Assembly (NCBI GenBank): GCA_028865545.1
Contig: JAGWJY010000028.1
Span: 1 to 47,495 of the forward strand
Direction: 5' to 3'
Origin: Alphaproteobacteria bacterium
GTDB lineage: Bacteria; Pseudomonadota; Alphaproteobacteria; Micropepsales; Micropepsaceae
DNA: 47,495 bases
Below the pieces are notes generated by a model. That model saw only the letters and a program-made list of their open reading frames with translations, was not told where the DNA came from and ran no database searches. Below are positions 24,820-33,845 of the stretch, piece after piece. Position 1 is the first letter of the stretch; each line of letters begins with the position of its first letter. Position numbers and translations under genes: made by a program.

Positions 24820-27117
24820 TCACCACACCTTCAGCAACCGGATACCGAATTGGCGTGGCGCTCCGGCGAAACGAAGGCCGGAATTGAGGGCCGCCTCGTA
24901 ATGTTGGTCCGTAAGGTTGGTGCTGTAGAGCGTCAAGAGATAGTCGTTGTGCTTCAACTCGAGCTGCGCACCCAGAATATTACGAGCGGCCAGCAGATCT
25001 CCTTGTGACTGATTGTCGAACAACGTCGCATACTGTGGGTTCTGATGTGAGAAATTGACACGAGGCGTCAGTGTGTCGCCGTTGCCGAGATCGAACCGGT
25101 ATTCTGCGCTTAAGTTGTAGGAAACATCAGGCGCATAGGTCTGCGGATGTCCTTTCAGGTTGACGCAAGTGCCAAATGCGTTGGAGGGCCCGGTCAGCGG
25201 ATCGCATGGTAAAGCGACTGGTATCCTCGGATCCGTCGCATAAAACCCGCCCAGCGCGGTATGCATCAGGCCGACGCCGGCGCTAAACGACAAGTTCCCG
25301 AATGAGGCCTGGGTTTCGCCTTCGAAGCCGTAAATCTGGCTTGGTTTAGGATCGTTGACTTCAAATCCGAACACCGGGAAGGCCGGATAACCGATGGTGA
25401 CTTGGAAGTGCTGATAGTTGTTGTAGTAAGCATCCATCTGGGTACGCATGTGCCCATCGAGCCATGTCGCTTTCCAGCCGGTTTCATATGACTGCACTCT
25501 CTCCGGACCAAACGGTGCAGGGGTGCCTATGCCTACCGGGACGTTGAGACCACCGGGCTTGTAGCCGGTCGAAACAAAGGCGTAAGCAAAGTTGTTGTCA
25601 TTGATGGTCCAATTCAGGGAGGCCTTATAGTCGAAGCTGTAAGATTTTTCGGACTGATTGATACTTAAGAGCGTTCCGTATTGCAGGATATTAAGGTCAA
25701 CGTTCTTCGTCTTTTCAGTGGTCCAGCGCGCGCCTAACTGCAATTGGAGGCCGCTTACCACATTGAAGCCGACTTGACCAAAGCCTGCCCATGAAATGTT
25801 GGGAGTAGTGCCCTCGAGCTCATAATTATTCGCCAAAACATCCGGACTTCCGTTTGCAGGCTGACCGATGACAAACTGATAGGGTGACTTATAGTTGTAC
25901 CGGTCTTGCTGAGCCCATGCGCCGAGAACCCATGTGACACGCTGATTGTCCGGCGAAATTAAATTGAACTCCTGTGACCAGATGCTTTCGCCCACTATGT
26001 CCCAGAAGAACCAATTTGCCGGTGTGCCGGCTGAGGCCAAACTTCCATAATCCGTTCCGTCCAAATCTGTCTTGTAATTGGTGATGCCGGTTTGATAGCC
26101 CGATACGGATCGAAGCTTGATGCCATCGGGGAGCACATAGTCCACCTTCAGCACGGACCGGGTGAACTTGTCCTGCCCCAAATTGGCGTAGTTCTGCGTG
26201 ATGTGGAAGATATCGGAGTAATGCGGGTTGGGAGTGGTGCTGCCGAAAGGAAAAGTTTTGAAGCCTTCATAATACGGACTAGCAGGGTACCCGCCGAAGT
26301 CGAGGTAGTCGGCATCCGTTTTGATCGAGACGGTCAACGCCTCGGTGGGTTTCCAAAGAACGCTCACACGGGCGGCGCCGATTTGAAGATCGCCCGGGTT
26401 GTAGCTGTGCTTGCAGCCCGAATACTTCTGACCGGGGCAATTGTCCGCTGCGCTGCTGTCCGTGATGCTGTAGAAACTACTTCTCGCTTCACCGTACACT
26501 GCAACGCGCGCCGCCAAGGTGTCGCTGATCGGAATGTTGACAGCGCCCTGCAGCTGACCATCGTTGTAGTTGCCGTATTGGGCCTGTGCGTAACCATCAT
26601 AACCGCCGCCGATTGTCGGGTCATTCGAGTTGACCAAGACAGCGCCGCCGGTCGCGGACTGGCCTACGAAAGTACCTTGCGGGCCGCGCAACACTTCGAT
26701 GCTCGCGATGTCGTAGTACGGCTCTCCCGTGAAATAGCCGGGGAAGGTCGCCACACCGTCACGGTACGTGATCACGCCCGTCATCGTTTGAGAGTTGTGC
26801 TCGCCCTTGCCGATGCCGCGAATGTTGAAATCGATGCCTTGACCAAAGTTGTCGACCGTCACGGTAGGTGCGATGAACTGCAGATCATCGACCGACGTGA
26901 CGCCCTTGGCTGCAATGTCCTCTCCGCTCAAAACGTCAACAGCAATAGGCGTCGTCATCAGATTTTCGGTTCGACGCTCGGCGGTGACAACGACGGTCTC
27001 TATGGTCGCGCTGCTGTTTTGGTCCGTGGATGCTGACGAAGCCGCATCTGCTAACGCAGTGCTGTACCAAGCCAGCGTGAGCGCGGATGCGCCCAGCCAC
27101 ATTGCATGGGTCCTCAT
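24820..27117 (-). CDS. TonB-dependent outer-membrane receptor 2
   Basis: The 765-residue paralogue of receptor 1 has a signal peptide (ending near TALADA), a TonB box ETVVVTAERR near 41-50, and plug blocks NIRGIGKGEHN and IEVLRGPQGTFVGQSATGGAV. The barrel ends in FGIRLLKVW. It keeps the cysteine-bearing loops (DNCPGQKYSGC; CDPLTG...GTC before GHPQTYAP). The plug is much more conserved than the barrel loops, as expected if the two receptors take related but different ligands. GGAGGG precedes the ATG. The shared operator is 82 nt upstream, in the gap shared with the divergent SDR-thiolase operon. Confidence 0.93.
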   Translation of the reverse strand: MRTHAMWLGASALTLAWYSTALADAASSASTDQNSSATIETVVVTAERRTENLMTTPIAVDVLSGEDIAAKGVTSVDDLQFIAPTVTVDNFGQGIDFNIRGIGKGEHNSQTMTGVITYRDGVATFPGYFTGEPYYDIASIEVLRGPQGTFVGQSATGGAVLVNSNDPTIGGGYDGYAQAQYGNYNDGQLQGAVNIPISDTLAARVAVYGEARSSFYSITDSSAADNCPGQKYSGCKHSYNPGDLQIGAARVSVLWKPTEALTVSIKTDADYLDFGGYPASPYYEGFKTFPFGSTTPNPHYSDIFHITQNYANLGQDKFTRSVLKVDYVLPDGIKLRSVSGYQTGITNYKTDLDGTDYGSLASAGTPANWFFWDIVGESIWSQEFNLISPDNQRVTWVLGAWAQQDRYNYKSPYQFVIGQPANGSPDVLANNYELEGTTPNISWAGFGQVGFNVVSGLQLQLGARWTTEKTKNVDLNILQYGTLLSINQSEKSYSFDYKASLNWTINDNNFAYAFVSTGYKPGGLNVPVGIGTPAPFGPERVQSYETGWKATWLDGHMRTQMDAYYNNYQHFQVTIGYPAFPVFGFEVNDPKPSQIYGFEGETQASFGNLSFSAGVGLMHTALGGFYATDPRIPVALPCDPLTGPSNAFGTCVNLKGHPQTYAPDVSYNLSAEYRFDLGNGDTLTPRVNFSHQNPQYATLFDNQSQGDLLAARNILGAQLELKHNDYLLTLYSTNLTDQHYEAALNSGLRFAGAPRQFGIRLLKVW

Positions 27118-27199
27118 ATTCCCTCCGGAAGGTTCGTTTCCCCGCGCACTCTATTATTGGCGCATTGTGCCACACTGCAACAAATTCACTAGACACACA

Positions 27200-27225
27200 A
27201 TACTGATTATGTCGATAGTGAATGT
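27200..27225. promoter_or_regulatory. shared 26-bp operator, copy 3 (TonB receptor 2 / SDR-thiolase)
   Basis: Half-sites ATACTGATTAT and ATAGTGAATGT are separated by GTCG. In the receptor direction CATAAT fills the -10 position of the element. The near edge is 83 nt from the receptor ATG and the other edge is 114 nt from the divergent SDR start, so one protein could control both operons. A lone half-site-like AAATTCACTAG lies at 27182-27192. Confidence 0.7.
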
Positions 27226-27339
27226 ATAGAGCTTAATAGGCACTGGCGATATCGCACCTGCGAAGTCGCCAGGGCCTTCGTCAGATAAAGGTTTTTTGTA
27301 ACGACGCGGCGGCAGCTGCGGGCAGGACAGGAGGTACGC

Positions 27340-28230
27340 ATGATTAATTTGAAGGGACGGGTGGCCATCGTCACGGGAGCGGGCGGTGGTTTGGGACGGA
27401 CGCATGCGTTGCTGCTAGCGCAGCGCGGCGCGCATGTGATCGTGAACGACCTTGGCCGCGGCGCCGAATCCGTGGCGCAAGAGATCATCGAGGCGGGCGG
27501 GCAAGCTCGGGCCATTTTGTGCTCGGTGACAGATGAGGCGCTTGTCCAGGAGATGGTCCTAGAGACCCTGAAGTCCTGGGGCCGCGTCGATATCCTCGTC
27601 AACAATGCGGGCATCTTGCGCGACAAGTCATTCGCCAAGATGAGCCTAGATGATTTTCGTCTCGTGATCGACGTGCACCTGATGGGGTCGGTTAACTGCA
27701 CGAAAGCGGTGTGGGAGATAATGCGCGAGCAGAAGTACGGCCGCATTGTCATGACGACGTCGTCGTCCGGTCTATACGGCAATTTCGGCCAGTCGAACTA
27801 TGGCGCAGCCAAACTGGCGCTCGTGGGCTTCATGCAGACCCTCGCACTTGAGGGGGCAAAGTACGACGTCCGTGTGAACTGCTTGGCGCCGACGGCCGCC
27901 ACGCAGATGACCCAAGGTATTTTGCCAGACGAGCAGTTGGCAAAGTTGCGGCCTGAGTTCGTGAGCCCGGCAGTTCTGGCGCTTGTGGCGGAAGATGCGC
28001 CGACGCGTGCGATCGTCTGCGCCGGTGCCGGCGGTTTCGAGATCGCAAACATCACCATGACGCAAGGCATCTACGTCGCGGGCGATCCGCCGTCGGCAGA
28101 CGAGCTTGCTGCAAGATGGGCGGAGCTTGCGGATCGGCGGGGCGAACTGGTGCCGGAACAAGGCTGGGTCCAAAGCCAGCACGAGCTGAAAAAGGCAGGC
28201 CTTGTCATTTCGCAAACGAAAGGTGGCTGA
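27340..28230 (+). CDS. SDR, 3-hydroxyacyl-CoA dehydrogenase type (MFE-2-like)
   Basis: The 296-residue protein has a perfect AGGAGGTACGC before the ATG. The sequence [22 protein letters not shown], with VNDLG after the second strand, is typical of the dehydrogenase part of multifunctional enzyme type 2. That enzyme oxidises (3R)-3-hydroxyacyl-CoA with NAD. Further landmarks are NNAG (88-91), the serine block SSSG at 141-144, and Tyr154/Lys158 in YGAAK. The C-terminal 70 residues extend beyond a classical SDR, as in that group. The thiolase gene follows after 1 nt, so the pair would turn 3-hydroxyacyl-CoA into acetyl-CoA. It is divergent from TonB receptor 2 with the shared operator between. 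Confidence 0.88.
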   Translation: MINLKGRVAIVTGAGGGLGRTHALLLAQRGAHVIVNDLGRGAESVAQEIIEAGGQARAILCSVTDEALVQEMVLETLKSWGRVDILVNNAGILRDKSFAKMSLDDFRLVIDVHLMGSVNCTKAVWEIMREQKYGRIVMTTSSSGLYGNFGQSNYGAAKLALVGFMQTLALEGAKYDVRVNCLAPTAATQMTQGILPDEQLAKLRPEFVSPAVLALVAEDAPTRAIVCAGAGGFEIANITMTQGIYVAGDPPSADELAARWAELADRRGELVPEQGWVQSQHELKKAGLVISQTKGG

Positions 28231-28231
28231 C

Positions 28232-29407
28232 ATGAGCCGCGATGCCGTCATCGTTTCTGTAGCGCGGACCCCAATCGGTCGCGCTTACAGGGGCGCATTC
28301 AACGCCACCCCGGCTACGTCGCTGGCTGCCCACGCCATTCGCGCCGCAGTCGCGCGCGCAAAGATTGAACCTGGTGAGATCGAGGATTGCATCGTTGGGG
28401 CCGCGTTGCCTCAGGGCGGGCAACATACCATCGGGCGAACTGCCGCTCTGACCGCAGGACTGCCGGTCTCTGTCGCTGGGCAAACCGTCGATAGACAGTG
28501 CTCGTCGGGCCTCATGAGCATCTCCATGGCGTCTAAGCAGGTTGTTATGGACCGAATGGATGTTGTCGTGGCGGGCGGCGTGGAGTCCATATCGCTGGTG
28601 CAGACGAAAGAGCTGCGCGTCGCGTCCGACCAGGAACTGATCGCGCTGCATAAAGACATCTACATGCCGATGATTGACACGGCTGAGATTGTCTCTCGCC
28701 GGTACGGCATCTCGCGCGAGCGGCAGGATGCGTATGCCCTTCAGTCGCAACGCCGGACGGCCGAGGCCCAGGCCGCCGGCCGCTTCGACGAGGAGATCGT
28801 CCCTGTGCGGACGGCGAAACTCGTGACCGACAAGACCACCGGCGCGACTTCGATGGAGGAGGTTGTTCTGAAGCGTGACGAAGGCAACCGGTCCGATACG
28901 ACCATCGAAGGCCTAGGCGCGTTGAAGCCGGTGCGGCCGGAAGGGTTCATCACTGCCGGAAATGCAAGCCAGTTATCCGATGGCGCTTCCGCCTGCGTGG
29001 TGATGGAGGCGGGTCTGGCCGCCGCCCGGGGCCTCAAGCCGCTGGGCCGCTATTGCGGCATGGCCGTTGCGGGCACGGAGCCGGACGAGATGGGGATCGG
29101 GCCGGTCTTCGCCGTTCCCAAGCTCTTGAAGCGCTTCGGCCTCGGCATGGACGACATCGGGCTTTGGGAACTGAACGAAGCGTTCGCCGTGCAAGTCATC
29201 TATTGCCGAGATCGGCTTGGCATTCCCGATGACCGGCTTAACGTCGACGGCGGAGCCATTTCCATTGGCCACCCTTACGGCATGTCGGGTAACCGCCTGA
29301 CGGCGCATGCGCTCATCGAAGGGCGTCGGCGGGGAGCCCGCTACGTCGTGGTGACCATGTGTGTCGGCGGTGGCATGGGTGCGGCGGCATTATTTGAGAT
29401 TCTCTGA
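28232..29407 (+). CDS. thiolase (acetyl-CoA C-acyltransferase)
   Basis: The protein has 391 residues from the ATG at 28232, which has AAAGGTGG upstream and lies 1 nt after the SDR stop. The thiolase triad is intact: Cys90 in VDRQCSSGL, His347 in GHPYGMSG and Cys377 in TMCVGGGMG. The enzyme cleaves 3-ketoacyl-CoA with CoA to acetyl-CoA and a shortened acyl-CoA, or works in reverse. The usual GHPIG appears as GHPYG and the Cys motif VCIGGG as MCVGGG, so it is probably a specialised degradative thiolase rather than PhaA. Its product would feed the glyoxylate bypass. The truncated gene after it once made a second thiolase. Confidence 0.94.
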   Translation: MSRDAVIVSVARTPIGRAYRGAFNATPATSLAAHAIRAAVARAKIEPGEIEDCIVGAALPQGGQHTIGRTAALTAGLPVSVAGQTVDRQCSSGLMSISMASKQVVMDRMDVVVAGGVESISLVQTKELRVASDQELIALHKDIYMPMIDTAEIVSRRYGISRERQDAYALQSQRRTAEAQAAGRFDEEIVPVRTAKLVTDKTTGATSMEEVVLKRDEGNRSDTTIEGLGALKPVRPEGFITAGNASQLSDGASACVVMEAGLAAARGLKPLGRYCGMAVAGTEPDEMGIGPVFAVPKLLKRFGLGMDDIGLWELNEAFAVQVIYCRDRLGIPDDRLNVDGGAISIGHPYGMSGNRLTAHALIEGRRRGARYVVVTMCVGGGMGAAALFEIL

Positions 29408-29461
29408 TGTCGGATAGATGAATCCGTCGCATATGGCGCAAAGCAGAGGAGACCGCCGGCC

Positions 29462-29602
29462 ATGACCGAGATCGTCATCGCTTCTGGTGCAAGAACACCG
29501 ACCGGCTCCTTCAACGGGGTCTTTGCGAATGTCCCGGCCTGCAAGCTTGGCGCACTCGCCAAGCTGCGTTCAGCCTTCCGTTTGTTCCACGTCATCGCGT
29601 GA
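29462..29602 (+). pseudogene. truncated second thiolase (PhaA-like N-terminus)
   Basis: The ATG at 29462 has GAGGAGA upstream and opens MTEIVIASGARTPTGSFNG, followed by an FANVPA..LGALA block. This is the standard N-terminus of acetyl-CoA acetyltransferases. After about 35 residues the homology ends, and a stop follows at 29600-29602. The catalytic Cys and the rest are absent. The fragment is in operon position 54 nt after the intact thiolase. The break coincides with a change in base composition and with the switch to carbohydrate genes, so it probably marks a deletion or recombination joint. Confidence 0.8.
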
Positions 29603-29701
29603 TTTGTGTGGCATAGCGCCGTGGGCGCAGGTTCAAATGGCGTCAAAACACAGGCCGCAGGCGAACATGCGGATATGGGAAAAACGCGGAGGAAATCATC
29701 C

Positions 29702-30988
29702 ATGGAGGGGGCACCCCCGACGGCCAGCGGACTGAGCGCCGCACCCGCCAAGACCTATGGCTTTGCGCTTGGCATTCTTTCGACCCTGTTCTTCATGTGG
29801 GGTTTTTGCACGGTCCTGAACGATGTGCTCGTGCCGCACCTCAAGGCGGTGTTCGAGATGAACTACGTCCAGACCATGCTCATCCAGTTCACCTTCTTCG
29901 GCACTTATTTCCTTCTGTCCATGCCGTCAGCGAAGCTGATCGAATGGGTGGGCTACAGACACTCCATCGCCATAGGCCTCAGCGTGATGGCGCTGGGCTG
30001 CCTCATCTTCCTGCCCGCCGCGGCGGTGCCCTCCTTCAACCTGTTCCTCACGGCGCTGTTCGTGCTGGCCGCAGGCATCACCCTGCTGCAGGTCGCCGCC
30101 AATCCCTATGTGGCGGTCCTGGGGCCCGAGCGGACCGCCTCATCGCGTCTTAATCTGGCGCAGGGCTTCAACTCGCTGGGCACCTTGCTGGCGCCGTTGT
30201 TCGGCAGTTTTCTCATTCTCGGCCGCACCAAGGCCGGGACCATGACCGGCCACGTGATTGAGTCGCTGCAGGACCGCATGGCGGACGCCCGGTCCGTGCA
30301 GATGCCCTATCTGGGGATCGCCGTCGTCCTGTTGGCCATCGCAGTGCTGTTCTGGGTGGTGCGCCTGCCCGATGTCTCCACCCATCCCACCACCGAGGCG
30401 GAAGCCAAGGACACCCTGTGGCGGCACAAGGCGCTCGTCATGGGGGCGGTCGCCATCTTCGTCTATGTCGGCGCGGAAGTCTCGATAGGCAGCCTTCTCA
30501 TCAATTACCTGGCTTCGCCCCACATCAGTCACATGACGACGGCGGACGCCGCCAACTATCTCAGCTACTACTGGGGCGGGGCGATGGTGGGGCGTTTCCT
30601 GATCGGCGCACTCCTGCTGCGCTTCGCGGCGCCGTCCAACATCCTGGCCGACAATTGCGTAGCGGCGATCATTCTCATCGTGCTGTCGATCGCAACCCAC
30701 GGCTCGCTCGCCATGTGGGCAATCCTTCTTGTCGGCCTCTGCAACTCCATCATGTTCCCCACCATCTTCACGCTTTCCATCAGGGGTCTGGGGCCGCTGA
30801 CGGGGCGCGGCTCTGGTGTCCTCATCATGGCGATCTTCGGCGGAGCGGTCGTTCCGATGCTGCAGGCCGCGGCGGCCGACAGTTTCGGACTGACGATCTC
30901 CTTCGTGATTCCGATCGTGTGTTACGCGTACATTTGGATGTTCGCGCGGGGTGCCGCCGACAAGAAGAAGCCCGCAATGCAAAGCTGA
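29702..30988 (+). CDS. FucP-like sugar MFS transporter
   Basis: The protein has 428 residues from the ATG at 29702, with GGAGG 9 nt upstream. The frame is open to a GTG at 29606, but that extension is not conserved-looking. It has about 12 membrane segments. FFMWGFCTVLNDVLVPHLK near residue 30 and LQVAANPYVAVLGPERTASSRLNLAQGFNSLG near 120-150 (broken here for length as QVAANPYVAVLGPE and SRLNLAQGFNSLGT) are hallmarks of the FucP / glucose-galactose / GlcNAc proton symporter group. It likely imports a monosaccharide released by the neighbouring glycosidases. The beta-mannosidase gene follows after 57 nt, so mannose or glucuronate is possible. The sugar is not shown by the sequence. Confidence 0.9.
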   Translation: MEGAPPTASGLSAAPAKTYGFALGILSTLFFMWGFCTVLNDVLVPHLKAVFEMNYVQTMLIQFTFFGTYFLLSMPSAKLIEWVGYRHSIAIGLSVMALGCLIFLPAAAVPSFNLFLTALFVLAAGITLLQVAANPYVAVLGPERTASSRLNLAQGFNSLGTLLAPLFGSFLILGRTKAGTMTGHVIESLQDRMADARSVQMPYLGIAVVLLAIAVLFWVVRLPDVSTHPTTEAEAKDTLWRHKALVMGAVAIFVYVGAEVSIGSLLINYLASPHISHMTTADAANYLSYYWGGAMVGRFLIGALLLRFAAPSNILADNCVAAIILIVLSIATHGSLAMWAILLVGLCNSIMFPTIFTLSIRGLGPLTGRGSGVLIMAIFGGAVVPMLQAAAADSFGLTISFVIPIVCYAYIWMFARGAADKKKPAMQS

Positions 30989-31045
30989 CGACAACGCAGG
31001 GGATGGTGCCGGACGGCGCCTCACTGCCAAGATGGGAGAGAGAAA

Positions 31046-33700
31046 TTGGCCAGGACGACCAAACGCGTTTTCCTCAAGGCCTCTGCCGCCGGGGCGGCCA
31101 TGGGCCTGATACCCGCGGCGGCGCAGGCCAAGGCGGTGCGGCCGAAACGCCAGGCGGAGCCGCTGGAACATGAGCTGACAGGGCCCTGGCAGTTCCGCCA
31201 GTCCGGAACCGGTGACTGGCTCGCGGCCACCGTGCCAGGCACGGTGCATACCGATCTGTTGGCCGCCGGCAAGATCCCAGATCCGTTCTATCGCACCAAC
31301 GAACTCGACCTGCAGTGGATCGACAAGAAGGACTGGGAATATCGTACCACCCTCGACCTCGACGCCGCGACGCTGGCGCATGATCATCTCGAGCTGTGCT
31401 TCGCGGGCCTCGACACCTATGCCGACGTCTATCTCAACGACGTCCTGGTGCTGCATGCCGACAACATGTTCCGCCGCTGGACCACGGACATCAAGGCGCA
31501 CGCCAAACCAGGCGCGAATGTCCTGCGCGTTCTCCTGCGCTCGCCCGTGCAGGAAGGCCTCAAGCTGCTGGCGGCCTACGGCTTCGATCCGCCGGCGGTG
31601 GTCGAATGGAGCGAGATCGGCGGGCTGGGCGACAAGAAGATCAGCATGTTCACGCGCAAGGCCCCCTACCATTACGGCTGGGACTGGGGCCCGCGCTTCG
31701 TCACTTCGGGCATCTGGCGCAAGGTCACGCTGCGGGCCTGGAATACGGCGCGCATCTCCGATCTGCACATCGTGCAGGACAGCCTGACGCCGGACGAGGC
31801 GCATCTCACCGCGGTGTTCGAGATCGTCTCCGACATCGCCGGCCCGGCGGTCGTCGATGTGCAATGCCCGGATCATCCGGCGGTCAAGGGCCACACCCGG
31901 ATCAGGCTTCAGCCCGGACTCAACACCGCCGAAGTCAAGTTCGTCATCTCCAAGCCGCGGCTGTGGTGGAGCAACGGGCTCGGCGAGGCCTTCCTTTATA
32001 ATATCGTGGGACAGCTCGTCGCCGCGCGCGCCAGCGATCGCCGTGAGGCCCGCACCGGCCTGCGGACGCTGAAGGTGGTGCAGAAGCCCGATGCCAACGG
32101 CACCAGCTTCTCTGTCGAGCTCAACGGCGTGCCGGTGTTCATGAAGGGCGCCAACCACATCCCCAACGACAGCTTCCTGCCGCGCGTCACGCCGGCGCGC
32201 TACGAGCACGAGGTGCGTTCGGCGGTCGACACCCACATGAACATCCTGCGGGTGTGGGGCGGGGGCATCTACGAGGATGATTACTTCTACGATCTGTGCG
32301 ACGAGAACGGCATCCTCATCTGGCAGGAATTCGTCTTCGCCTGCGTGATGTATCCCGGCACCCGGGATTTCCTCGACAACGTGCGCGCCGAGGCCGTCGA
32401 CAACGTCCGGCGCCTGCGCAACCACCCCTGCATCGCGCTGTGGTGCGGCAACAACGAGATCGACACCGCCTGGCAGAACGATGTGCCGAATGGCGGCTGG
32501 GGCTGGAAACAGAAATACACGCCGCCGCAGCGCGACGAACTGTGGACCGCCTACAAGGCGATCTTCTACGGCATCCTGGCCGAGACCGTGGCGCAGCACG
32601 ACCCGCAGCGCTTTTATTGGCCGTCATCGCCCTTGGCCTTCTGGGACGGGCACGACACGGTGCGCCACGCAGATCTCAATACCAAGCAGCAGTCGGGCGA
32701 CATCCATTATTGGGGTGTGTGGTGGGGCGAATTGCCGTTCTCCAGCTACCGCACCTATATCGGCCGTTTCATGACGGAATACGGTTTCCAGTCCTTCCCG
32801 GAATTCAAGACGATCGAGGCCTTCGCCGCGCCGGGCGACTACGACATCTTCTCCGAGGTGTTGAAGTCGCATCAGCGCTCTTCGATCGGCAACGGCACCA
32901 TCCAGAAATACATGGCGCGCGACTACAAGGTGCCCAAGGACTTCCGCCAGTTCCTCTATGTCGGGCAGGTGCTGCAGGCCGAAGGCATCAAGACCGCGAT
33001 GGAGGCCCATCGCGCCCACATGCCCTACTGCATGGGCTCGCTGTTCTGGCAGATCAATGATTGCTGGCCGGTCGCCTCCTGGAGCAGCATCGACTATTAC
33101 GGCCGCTGGAAGGCGCAGCAGTATTTTGCGCGCAAGTCCTTCGCCCCGGAGCTGGTGACTTCGTGGATCGATGGCGACACGGTGAAGGTGTGCGTGGTCA
33201 GCGACCGGCTGACGGACGTGCCGGTCACCCTGACGCTCGAGGTGCTCGATTTCAACGGCACGGTGCACAAGACCGTCGCGCAGCCGTTCCTCCTGGCGAA
33301 GAACAGCAGCGCCATGGCGTTCACCGGGCCGGCGGCCGATCTGCTCGCCGGAGCCTCGCCGGAATCCGTCCTTCTCCTGAGCACTCTCGCCGACGGCAGC
33401 GACGTCCTGGCCGAGGACCGCCTGTATTTCCGGTCGGTCAAGGATTTGGCGCTGCCGCAGGCCTCCGTGGATGTGAACGTGAAGGATCTCGGCGGTGAAT
33501 TCGCCATCGGCCTGTCGTCACCGGTGCTTGTGAAGAACCTCTATCTCAGCCTTGACGACGTTGACGGCTTCTTCAGCGATAATTATTTCGACCTGTTGCC
33601 GCACAGACCAAAGGTGGTGCGTTTCAAGCCGGCCGGCTCCGTGAGTGCCAAGGCGCTCAAAAATGACCTGAAGCTGATGCACATGGCACAAGCGGTGTAG
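31046..33700 (+). CDS. GH2 beta-mannosidase, exported
   Basis: The protein has 884 residues from a TTG at 31046 preceded by GGGAGAGAGAAA. The N-terminus TTKRVFLKASAAGAAMGL ends with AAAQA. It looks like a Tat signal in which Lys-Arg replaces Arg-Arg. The core is glycoside hydrolase family 2: sugar-binding domain (FRQSGTGDWLAATVPGTVHT near 52-71), Ig-like domain, then the TIM barrel with acid/base Glu471 in WCGNNEID and nucleophile Glu578 in MTEYGFQSF. The order and motifs match beta-mannosidases, which remove non-reducing beta-mannose. It follows the sugar permease and is convergent with the alpha-glucuronidase, so this locus attacks a mannose- and uronate-bearing glycan. Confidence 0.92.
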   Translation: MARTTKRVFLKASAAGAAMGLIPAAAQAKAVRPKRQAEPLEHELTGPWQFRQSGTGDWLAATVPGTVHTDLLAAGKIPDPFYRTNELDLQWIDKKDWEYRTTLDLDAATLAHDHLELCFAGLDTYADVYLNDVLVLHADNMFRRWTTDIKAHAKPGANVLRVLLRSPVQEGLKLLAAYGFDPPAVVEWSEIGGLGDKKISMFTRKAPYHYGWDWGPRFVTSGIWRKVTLRAWNTARISDLHIVQDSLTPDEAHLTAVFEIVSDIAGPAVVDVQCPDHPAVKGHTRIRLQPGLNTAEVKFVISKPRLWWSNGLGEAFLYNIVGQLVAARASDRREARTGLRTLKVVQKPDANGTSFSVELNGVPVFMKGANHIPNDSFLPRVTPARYEHEVRSAVDTHMNILRVWGGGIYEDDYFYDLCDENGILIWQEFVFACVMYPGTRDFLDNVRAEAVDNVRRLRNHPCIALWCGNNEIDTAWQNDVPNGGWGWKQKYTPPQRDELWTAYKAIFYGILAETVAQHDPQRFYWPSSPLAFWDGHDTVRHADLNTKQQSGDIHYWGVWWGELPFSSYRTYIGRFMTEYGFQSFPEFKTIEAFAAPGDYDIFSEVLKSHQRSSIGNGTIQKYMARDYKVPKDFRQFLYVGQVLQAEGIKTAMEAHRAHMPYCMGSLFWQINDCWPVASWSSIDYYGRWKAQQYFARKSFAPELVTSWIDGDTVKVCVVSDRLTDVPVTLTLEVLDFNGTVHKTVAQPFLLAKNSSAMAFTGPAADLLAGASPESVLLLSTLADGSDVLAEDRLYFRSVKDLALPQASVDVNVKDLGGEFAIGLSSPVLVKNLYLSLDDVDGFFSDNYFDLLPHRPKVVRFKPAGSVSAKALKNDLKLMHMAQAV

Positions 33701-33845
33701 ACAATTGCGAGCTTGAACCGTCGTCCGAGGTGAAGTGGTCAAGCTGCTGGTTTGGTGCTGGCGTTTGTGGACGTTGCGGCGTAGCCGGCGCAGATGGTTG
33801 AGGGAGCCTAGCCAGCCGCACGATGATTATGGACGAAGACACCTG

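Noticed and set aside
28202-28231. Earlier start for the thiolase gene
   Set aside because: It would overlap the SDR gene end; ATG 28232 has its own ribosome site and gives the standard thiolase N-terminus.
30140-32599. Open frame of 819 codons antisense to the sugar permease and beta-mannosidase
   Set aside because: Same cause; it spans two convincing genes on the other strand and shows no motif.
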